Assembly: GCA_945952225.1 (NCBI GenBank)
Contig: CAMFHP010000059.1
Location: forward strand, 1-50,023
DNA: 50,023 bases
Source of the DNA: an uncultured Myxococcaceae bacterium
GTDB taxonomy: Bacteria > Myxococcota_A > Polyangia > Polyangiales > Ga0077539
Reading direction: 5' to 3'
Under the pieces are notes generated by a model. The model searched no databases. It had not been told where the DNA came from and was given only the letters and a program-made list of their open reading frames with translations. This document shows, one piece after another, positions 43,293-50,023 of the stretch (positions are counted from its first letter, which is position 1; each line of letters opens with the position of its first letter). A program made the translations under genes and the position numbers.

Positions 43293-43487
43293 CGCGTTGC
43301 GTCGGAACAGAGGGTTTCGCGCCCCCCGTCTGCGATGTCAACAATCCACGAATTTGCACGCGGCGTCGATGGTCAGCGCGCGCCCACCGACGGAATTGTC
43401 CGCGACGGAGCGCGGAGACGTCGCAGGGCGCCACGTCGGTGCACACCCGCCGCGGGAAGGGCTGTGCCGACGCGTGGCTGCGGCGGG

Positions 43488-45671
43488 TCAGACGCGCTCG
43501 ACGGAGAGCACGCCCTTCACCTTCTGGAGCTGTCGGATGACGTTCTTGAGCGACGAGAGGTCGCCCACGGTGAACGAGAAGAGGTTGAGCGCGCGGTCGG
43601 CCTCGGCGGCCCGACAGTTGGCCTCTTCGATGTTCATTCCACACTTCGAGAAGGTCTGGCCTACCTCGGCGAGGATGCCCGGACGGTTCGCGGTGATCAC
43701 GCGCAGGCACACGGGGCGAGGGACCTTGGCGCCCGCATCCCACTCGACGCGGACCTTGCGTTCGGGGTCGAGCTCGAGGCTCTTGGCGCACGCGCGGCGG
43801 TGCACGGTGATGCCCCGGCCGCGGGTGATGAAGCCCACGATCTCGTCACCGGGGAGGGGCGAGCAGCACTTCGAGAAGCGCACGAGCACGTCGCTCTCGC
43901 CCGACACGAGGATGCCGTTGGCGTCGCGGCCGGTGACCTTGCGGATCACCTTCTCGACGGTGCCCTCTTTGATCGCCTCGGGGGCCTTCTGCTCCGGCGG
44001 CGCGAGGGCGCGCACCACCTCGTCGGAGCTCACGCGGCCGTACCCGAGGTGGATGAGAAGCTCTTCGACGGAGCCGAGCTTCGTGGCCTCGACGGCCTTC
44101 GCGATGGCCCCCGTCTTGACGACCTTGTTGTAGCTCAGCCCCGCGGCGTGGAGCGCGCGTTCGAGGAGCTCGCGGCCCAGGCGGAGCGAGCGTTCGCGCT
44201 GCTCGCTGCGGAGGTATGCGCGGATCTTTCCGCGGGCCTTCGAGGTGACGGCGTGGTCGAGCCAGTCTTTGGTCGGGTGCTTCGAACTGTCGGTGAGAAT
44301 CTCGACGACGTCGCCCGACCGGAGCTGCGAGCGCAGCGGAACGATCTGCCCGTTCACCCGCGCGCCCGAGCAGTGCTCCCCCACGTCGGAGTGGATGGCG
44401 TAGGCGAAATCAATGGGCGACGCGTTGCGAGGAAAGACCCGCACGTCGCCCTTCGGGGTGAAGACGTAGACCTCGTCTTGAAAGAGGTCGACCTTGACGC
44501 TCTCCAGAAACTCCTGCGGGTCCTTGAGCTCCTTCTGCCAGTCCATGAGCTGGCGGAGCCAGTGGAAGCGCTGGGCGTCTTTGTAGTCGATGACGTGGTC
44601 GTGGCCCGCGGTGCGGCCCTTCTCTTTGTACTTCCAGTGTGCGGCGATGCCGAGCTCGGCGACGCGGTGCATCTCTCCCGTGCGGATCTGCACCTCGACG
44701 CGCTCGCGCTCGGGCCCGAGCACCGTCGTGTGGAGCGACTGGTACATGTTGGGCTTCGGCAGCGCGATGTAGTCTTTGAAGCGTCCGGGGATGGGGGTGA
44801 ACATCCCGTGGATGACCCCGAGCACCGCGTAGCAGTCGCCCACGGACTCGACGATCGCGCGGAACCCCACGATGTCGTAGACCTGCTCGAACTCGCAGTG
44901 CGACGAGGTCATCTTGCGCCAGATCGAGTAGAGGTGCTTCACGCGCCCCGACACCTGCGCGTTGAAGCCCGCCTCGGCGAGTCGGTTCGAGAGCAGCGAG
45001 ACGGTGCGCTGGATGTACGCCTCCTTCTGCTGCATGAGCGCGGCGGTCTTCTCGGAGAGGAGCTTGTACGCGTCGGGTTCGAGGTAGCGGAAGGCCAGGT
45101 CTTCGAGCTCGGACTTCATCCACGAGATGCCGAGGCGGTTGGCCAGCGGGGCGTAGATGTCGAGCGTCTCGCGCGCGATGCGCTCCTGCGCGTCGGGCTT
45201 CATGTGGTCGAGCGTGCGCATGTTGTCGAGACGGTCCGCGAGCTTCACGAGCAGCACGCGGATGTCCTTCGCCATGTGCAGGAGCATCTTGCGGAAGCTC
45301 TCGGCCTGACGGTCTTCTTTCGACGTGAAGTTGAACTTCGACAGCTTGGTGAGGCCCTCGACGAGGTAGGCCACCTCGTCGCCGAACTCGCGCTGCACGT
45401 CGTCGATGGTCGCCTTGGTGTCTTCGACGGTGTCGTGAAGCAGCGCCGCGCAGAGCGACGCCGTGTCGAGCTTGAGCTCGGTGATCACCCGCGCCACGGA
45501 GACGGGGTGCGTGAAGTAGGCCTCGCCCGACTTGCGCTTCTGCCCGGTGTGATGCTTCTCCCCGAACTCGAACGCGTGCTTGATGAGCCCGACGTCGGCC
45601 TCGGGATGGTAGGACGTCACGCGCGAGACCAGATCGGTCAGCAGGTTCTCCATCCTGGATTCATCTTCCAT
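43488..45671 (-). CDS. relA: Bifunctional (p)ppGpp synthetase/hydrolase, Rel/SpoT
   Basis: Makes and degrades the stringent-response alarmone. 727 aa from ATG 45671 (an internal ATG at 45653 is also possible). Order: HD hydrolase domain (HPVSVARV, HDTVEDT, LADRLDNMRTL), synthetase domain (VYDIVGFRAIV, QSLHTTV, EVQIRTGEMHR), TGS domain (VFTPKGDVRVFP), helical/zinc-finger region (KCCSPLPGDEI) and C-terminal ACT domain (PVCLRVITANRPGILAEV). The HD metal residues and the synthetase D and E residues are all present, so it should be bifunctional; the gene name rel/spoT would be equally apt. Its promoter is back-to-back with the 131-aa gene, the two -10 boxes sharing a TA. It is 195 nt from the downstream kinase gene, with only an imperfect inverted repeat after its stop. 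Confidence 0.96.
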   Translation of the reverse strand: MEDESRMENLLTDLVSRVTSYHPEADVGLIKHAFEFGEKHHTGQKRKSGEAYFTHPVSVARVITELKLDTASLCAALLHDTVEDTKATIDDVQREFGDEVAYLVEGLTKLSKFNFTSKEDRQAESFRKMLLHMAKDIRVLLVKLADRLDNMRTLDHMKPDAQERIARETLDIYAPLANRLGISWMKSELEDLAFRYLEPDAYKLLSEKTAALMQQKEAYIQRTVSLLSNRLAEAGFNAQVSGRVKHLYSIWRKMTSSHCEFEQVYDIVGFRAIVESVGDCYAVLGVIHGMFTPIPGRFKDYIALPKPNMYQSLHTTVLGPERERVEVQIRTGEMHRVAELGIAAHWKYKEKGRTAGHDHVIDYKDAQRFHWLRQLMDWQKELKDPQEFLESVKVDLFQDEVYVFTPKGDVRVFPRNASPIDFAYAIHSDVGEHCSGARVNGQIVPLRSQLRSGDVVEILTDSSKHPTKDWLDHAVTSKARGKIRAYLRSEQRERSLRLGRELLERALHAAGLSYNKVVKTGAIAKAVEATKLGSVEELLIHLGYGRVSSDEVVRALAPPEQKAPEAIKEGTVEKVIRKVTGRDANGILVSGESDVLVRFSKCCSPLPGDEIVGFITRGRGITVHRRACAKSLELDPERKVRVEWDAGAKVPRPVCLRVITANRPGILAEVGQTFSKCGMNIEEANCRAAEADRALNLFSFTVGDLSSLKNVIRQLQKVKGVLSVERV

Positions 45672-45694
45672 AAGCCCCGCCGTCGGGTGGGGCA

Positions 45695-45704
45695 ACGGTA
45701 TTCC
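45695..45704. promoter_or_regulatory. Back-to-back -10 elements for rel and the divergent 131-aa gene
   Basis: Minus-strand TACCGT (45700-45695) would serve rel with a ~16-nt leader. Plus-strand TATTCC (45699-45704) would serve the 131-aa gene and ends 6 nt before ATG 45711. They share the dinucleotide TA at 45699-45700, so only one polymerase could bind at a time. Confidence 0.4.
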
Positions 45705-45710
45705 TCCCCG

Positions 45711-46106
45711 ATGAAACTCCCGCGGATCCCGCTCCCGCCGACCGTTCGCAAGCTCATCGCCGCCGGGGCCGTGCTCGCGGGTGTGTTCACCGTGGGCCAT
45801 CAGCTCAAGGGCAACGTTCCGCGCGACACCGAGGTCTCGCTCTCGCTCCGCGCCTACGACGACGCTTCGAAGCCCGTGCGCGCCGTCGAGGTGACCTTCC
45901 TCCGCGGCGACGCTCCGCTGCGGGGCTTTCGCCGTGAGTTCTCGGCCGCCGCGCCGCGCACGCTCTCCGAGACCCTCTCGCTCCCGGAAGGACCGCTGCG
46001 CGCGCACGTCACCGTGGTCGTCGGTGCGGTGGCCGTGGAGCGCGACGCGTGGGTCACCGTCGCGGCCGATGCGCCCCTCGAACTCCCGGTGCCGTCGCCT
46101 CCGTGA
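45711..46106 (+). CDS. Small membrane-anchored protein with beta-sandwich domain, unknown
   Basis: 131 aa from ATG 45711. An N-terminal membrane anchor (KLIAAGAVLAGVFTVGHQL, about 14-32) is preceded by a basic/Pro segment. The mature part (DTEVSLSLRAYD, VRAVEVTFLRGDAPLRGFRREF, LSETLSLPEGPLRAHVTVVVG) resembles an immunoglobulin-like or carboxypeptidase-regulatory-like beta sandwich. No enzymatic motif is seen. The start is supported by TATTCC six nt upstream. A long open frame running upstream through rel is a shadow. The protein may respond to or modulate the neighbouring stringent-response gene, but only the shared promoter region suggests this. Confidence 0.78.
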   Translation: MKLPRIPLPPTVRKLIAAGAVLAGVFTVGHQLKGNVPRDTEVSLSLRAYDDASKPVRAVEVTFLRGDAPLRGFRREFSAAAPRTLSETLSLPEGPLRAHVTVVVGAVAVERDAWVTVAADAPLELPVPSPP

Positions 46107-46116
46107 CGATGGGCTC

Positions 46117-46146
46117 TTGAACCGCACGGGACCGGCGACGTAAAGA
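46117..46146 (+). promoter_or_regulatory. Leaderless-type promoter of the PPC-domain gene
   Basis: TTGAAC (46117-46122), 18 nt, TAAAGA (46141-46146), 10 nt, GTG 46157. Confidence 0.5.
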
Positions 46147-46156
46147 CGGCGCCCCC

Positions 46157-47194
46157 GTGAACGTCGTCACCTCGAACCACACCCGCACGCTCCTCGTCCG
46201 CCTCTCGCGCGGCGAGTCGCTCCTCGAATCGCTCGCGACCTTCGCGCGCGACCACCACATCGGCGCGGCCACCTTCGTGGGCCACGGCGTGCTCCAGGGC
46301 GCGACCGTCGAGCGCTACGACGCCCGCGCGAAGGGCTACACCGACCGCCGAACCTTCAACGGCCTCCTCTCGCTCACGAGCCTCACGGGCACCGTGCTCC
46401 TCGGCCCCACGGAGCCCGTGCTCACCGTCGACGCGACCTTCGCGCGCGAGACCGACAACGGCATGGAGGTGCTCGGCGGACACCTCCTCGACGCGCAGGT
46501 GGTCGGCGTCGACGTGACCGTCTTCGCCCACGACGACGTGCGCCTCACGATGCAGGTCGACCCCGCCACGGGCCTCGCCACCTGGCGCAACGGAGGCCCC
46601 GAGCGCGCGCCGAGCTCGCCCGTCGTCTCGACCGTTCCCGCCCGCGCGCAGGCCACAGCTGTCAAGCCCTCGGTGCCTCCGCCCGCGTCGGTGCCTCCGC
46701 CCGCGCGTGAGGTCCGCGAGGTGCGTGAAGAGCCGCGTCCGGCGATCCGCGAAGTTCGCGAGGTGCGCGAAGAGTCGCGTCCCGTGGTGCGTGAGGTCCG
46801 TGAGGTTCGTGAGGTGCGCGACGAACCGAAGCCCGCGCCGCGCGAAGAGTCGCGTCCCGTGGTGCGTGAGGTCCGTGAGGTTCGTGAGGAGCCGAAGCCC
46901 GCGCCCGAGCCTGTCGCTGCGCCGTCGGTGTTTCCGCGCGCCGTCGAGGTGATGCCCGCGCGTCCCGCGCGTCCCGAGGAGCCCGAGGGCGAAGAGATCG
47001 CGCCGGGCGACGTGCTCGAACACCCGACCTGGGGCTACTGCGACGTGGTGGCCGAGCGCGAGCCTGGGGCCTTTGACATTCGCATCCGTGACCGCGGTCA
47101 GGTGCGCACGATCAAGCCCGACGTGTTCGACGTGAAGCCGCTGCCCGAGCGCGACGGCGTGCGCGTGTGGGCGCTGCGTCCGCGCGGGCGCTGA
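46157..47194 (+). CDS. PPC (DUF296)-domain protein with REVRE repeats
   Basis: 345 aa from GTG 46157. The N-terminal ~140 residues match the plant-and-prokaryote-conserved (PPC/DUF296) fold: LLVRLSRGESLLESLATFARDH, the FVGHGVLQGATVERYDAR loop, LSLTSLTGTVL, and HLLDAQVVGVDVTVFA. PPC domains form trimers and occur in AT-hook DNA-binding proteins. The middle (about 175-265) is a charged repeat of REVREVREE/ESRPVV/EPKPAP units. The C-terminal ~60 residues form a separate small domain with GDVLEHPTWGYCDVVAERE and RTIKPDVFDVKPL, resembling a short SH3- or Tudor-like barrel. It is probably nucleic-acid- or chromatin-associated, but this is inference. The repeat is encoded by near-identical 24-30-bp tracts (46700-46900). 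Confidence 0.82.
   Translation: MNVVTSNHTRTLLVRLSRGESLLESLATFARDHHIGAATFVGHGVLQGATVERYDARAKGYTDRRTFNGLLSLTSLTGTVLLGPTEPVLTVDATFARETDNGMEVLGGHLLDAQVVGVDVTVFAHDDVRLTMQVDPATGLATWRNGGPERAPSSPVVSTVPARAQATAVKPSVPPPASVPPPAREVREVREEPRPAIREVREVREESRPVVREVREVREVRDEPKPAPREESRPVVREVREVREEPKPAPEPVAAPSVFPRAVEVMPARPARPEEPEGEEIAPGDVLEHPTWGYCDVVAEREPGAFDIRIRDRGQVRTIKPDVFDVKPLPERDGVRVWALRPRGR
46700..46900 (+). repeat. In-frame tandem repeats encoding REVREVREE
   Basis: Tracts of GTGAGGTCCGTGAGGTTCGTGA type recur several times (for example 46790-46820 and 46861-46890), interspersed with units encoding ESRPVV and EPKPAP. All are codon-phased and so could expand or contract without frameshift. Confidence 0.8.
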
Positions 47195-47216
47195 GACGGT
47201 CGGAGACGCGCCGCGG

Positions 47217-48611
47217 TCAGCGACGGCGGCGGCGCGAGAAGGCCAGCGAGAGGCCCACGGAGAGGCCCACCGCGAGGGTGGCGTTGCGCGCGTCATCGAC
47301 GCGGTTGGCGCCGAGTCCGGGGGCGCCGCAGAGGCACGCCGCGGGGGGCGGCGCGCCGAGGGTCACCACACGCTGCGCGGGCTCGGGCGGATCTTCGAGC
47401 ACGGGCCACGCGCGTCGCGCCGCGGTGCGCACGCGGGCGCGCGCCGAGGGGTGACGGATCGAGAAGCGGTCGAGCACGGAGCCGTCGGGGCGCAGGGTCA
47501 CGAACGAGAGCGTGTCGCGCTCCACATCCACACGGACGTAGTGGTGCTGACGCGCGAAGACCTGGGTGTAGGGGCGCGTCGTGGCGTGCTTGTAGAGCGG
47601 CGCGCCGCTGCCGCCGGTGACCATGTAGCGCAGGCCGCGATCTTCGCCGCGCTCGTAGATGTGGTCGTGGCCGGCGACCACGAGGTCGACGCGGTGACGA
47701 CGGAACAGGTCGGCGATGCCCGCGGCGCGCAGCGAGCCGTTCTCGCCGTGCGGTCCCGACGAGTGCATGCCCCAGTGGAGCACCACGAGCACGAAGTCGT
47801 CGGGGCCCTCGGCGCGCGCGCGGGTGAGCTGGTCTTCGAGCCAGGCGCGCATGCGCGGCGACGACCAGTCGTCGAAGGCGTTCGCGAGGATCATCCGCAC
47901 GTTGCCGTAGCGCAGCGAGTAGTCGAGCTCGGGGCGCGGAGAGTCTTCGTCGACGTGCACGTAGTGACGGAAGTTCTCGATGCCCACGCGGCTCGGACGG
48001 CGGATCTCGTGGTTGCCTACGACGGGCACCCACACCGCGTTGCGGAGCACGTCGCCCTCGATCTCGAAGAACTTCTGCCAGTGGTTCTCACGGCGTCCGT
48101 CGCCCACGAGGTCGCCGGTGTGCACCACGAAGTCGGCGCCCTCGCGACGGATCGCGCGCATCGTGGCGGCGTGCGCGCGGTGGTCGCTGCGCGTGTCGCC
48201 GTAGAGCACGAAGCGAAAGGGCACGAACGAGTCGGGCATCGTGTTGAACGATCCGCCCGCCGTCTCGATGCCGGGCCCGGTGACCTCGTAGCGGTAGCGT
48301 CCGCCGGGGGTGAGCCCGGTGAGATGAACCTCGTGGAGTTCGCGCTCCGTCGGGTCGTTGACCACCACCGGGGCGGGCTGCTGCTCGCCCGTCGGAACGA
48401 GCTCCCACGCGCGCACGGTCACGGGCCCCGGGCGGTCGCGCTCGACCATCACCGTGAGCTCTCCCACGCGCGGCGCCATGAGCCACGGACCCTTGCGGAT
48501 GCCCTCTTCGGCGTGCGCGTCGGGCGCCGCTGCGAGGCCTGCGAGCAGGCCCACGCCGGCGGCCAGCTGGCGCAGCGTGCGGGAGAAGAAGCTGGTGGTG
48601 GCGCGACGCAT
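47217..48611 (-). CDS. Exported purple-acid-phosphatase-like metallophosphoesterase
   Basis: 464 aa from ATG 48611 with GGAG six nt upstream. Signal peptide (FFSRTLRQLAAGVGLLAGLAAAPDAHA, cut after AHA). An N-terminal fibronectin-III-like domain (about 30-135) contains GPVTVRAWELVP and HLTGLTPGGRYRYEV, the typical cap of purple acid phosphatases. The catalytic calcineurin-like domain has all five motifs: GDTRSDHR, GDLVGDG, GNHEI, VLHWGMHSSG and GHDHIYER. It hydrolyses phosphomonoesters, probably in the envelope or outside. The C-terminus has Cys (CLCGAPG), a hydrophobic helix (LAVGLSVGLSLAF) and a closing RRRRR, a MYXO-CTERM-like sorting tail. No partner gene is adjacent. Confidence 0.93.
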   Translation of the reverse strand: MRRATTSFFSRTLRQLAAGVGLLAGLAAAPDAHAEEGIRKGPWLMAPRVGELTVMVERDRPGPVTVRAWELVPTGEQQPAPVVVNDPTERELHEVHLTGLTPGGRYRYEVTGPGIETAGGSFNTMPDSFVPFRFVLYGDTRSDHRAHAATMRAIRREGADFVVHTGDLVGDGRRENHWQKFFEIEGDVLRNAVWVPVVGNHEIRRPSRVGIENFRHYVHVDEDSPRPELDYSLRYGNVRMILANAFDDWSSPRMRAWLEDQLTRARAEGPDDFVLVVLHWGMHSSGPHGENGSLRAAGIADLFRRHRVDLVVAGHDHIYERGEDRGLRYMVTGGSGAPLYKHATTRPYTQVFARQHHYVRVDVERDTLSFVTLRPDGSVLDRFSIRHPSARARVRTAARRAWPVLEDPPEPAQRVVTLGAPPPAACLCGAPGLGANRVDDARNATLAVGLSVGLSLAFSRRRRR

Positions 48612-48898
48612 CGGAGGCTCCGTCTTTTCAAGGGGCCCGAGGGTCGGGCGCGCGGTGCGGGTGGGGTTCCCGGGCGCCGCATCGTGCGGCGTCGTGCTCT
48701 TCATCGGCGGAACGGAGCTCCATCTTCAGCCATCCATGGTCGATCGTCTCGACCGTGGCATGGCTCTCCTCTGGGGCCGCCATTCTGCCGTGCACAGCTC
48801 CGCCGTACGGGAACTCGCCCGTCGGCGCCAATTTCCGACAGACGAACATGGCCGGAAGCGCGGACGCTGTCTCCCCGTGCGTCGTGCGCGCCCCGCGC

Positions 48899-50023
<1,125 letters not shown>

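Noticed and set aside
42600-45710. Plus-strand frame of >1000 codons over kinase and Rel
   Set aside because: Shadow of two strongly conserved minus-strand genes; only its last 131 codons (from ATG 45711) form a credible gene.
48612-48898. Small minus-strand frames in the gap after the partial histidine kinase (for example MAAPEESHATVE)
   Set aside because: No ribosome binding site, no conserved-looking composition; too short to support.

Overview
The window is very GC-rich (well above 65% by eye, with a strong G/C preference at third codon positions), densely packed, and lacks rRNA, tRNA, phage or insertion-sequence genes. It looks like a chromosomal segment of a large-genome myxobacterium (Myxococcota, Polyangia/Sandaracinus-like). 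This rests on lipoproteins with Cys-rich or DNDC metal-binding repeats, secreted FGE-like and matrixin-like proteins, MYXO-CTERM-like tails, a Ser/Thr kinase with a TonB/AgmX-like C-terminus, and many orphan signalling proteins. The assignment is inferred from gene content, not from a marker gene. About 40 protein genes are supported. Two run off the window: a Cys-rich lipoprotein on the left and a hybrid histidine kinase on the right. In this GC-rich DNA many long open frames are shadows, so starts were chosen from homology, ribosome binding sites and promoter position.

Layout. 0-5.7 kb (minus): partial Cys-rich lipoprotein, ftsH, rlmN. 5.8-6.7 kb: two coupled membrane proteins. 6.7-12.9 kb (minus): a stress-flavoured run of polyphosphate kinase, lipoprotein, UspA, a 99-aa unknown, a eukaryote-type WGR-PARP and a putative AbrB-like regulator. 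13-16.5 kb: MATE transporter, zinc-ribbon/lipobox protein, FGE-like secreted protein, QPVY-repeat protein. 16.8-17.4 kb: a non-coding array of fourteen ~42-bp units. 17.4-21.5 kb: nicotinamidase, DNDC-repeat lipoprotein, zinc-ribbon protein and a degenerate NtrC-type regulator. 21.5-29.1 kb: NAGPA-like exported protein, YbjN-like protein, FHA-GGDEF cyclase, HisIE, an unknown, and a secreted metzincin with its partner. 29.3-36 kb: ECF sigma factor, a CheB-CheR-PAS/hybrid-kinase operon, and a GTP cyclohydrolase II-methyltransferase fusion. 36-50 kb: exonuclease III, deoxynucleoside kinase, lipoproteins including a PNGase F-like enzyme, a Ser/Thr kinase, Rel/SpoT, a PPC-domain protein, a purple-acid-phosphatase-like enzyme and the partial kinase.

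How the genes may work together. Polyphosphate kinase, UspA, PARP and Rel/SpoT all belong to stress or second-messenger physiology, and nicotinamidase would recycle the nicotinamide that PARP releases. Signalling genes (FHA-GGDEF, degenerate NtrC, CheBR/kinase, Ser/Thr kinase, ECF sigma) are dispersed and orphan. Many genes carry a TA-initial -10-like hexamer only 6-10 nt before the start codon, which suggests frequent leaderless transcription.

Most unusual items: the 42-bp helically phased repeat array, the PARP cassette with two uncharacterised partners, the catalytically intact GTP cyclohydrolase II fused to a methyltransferase, the regulator lacking both GAFTGA and the Walker A lysine, and the leaderless-type promoter pattern.
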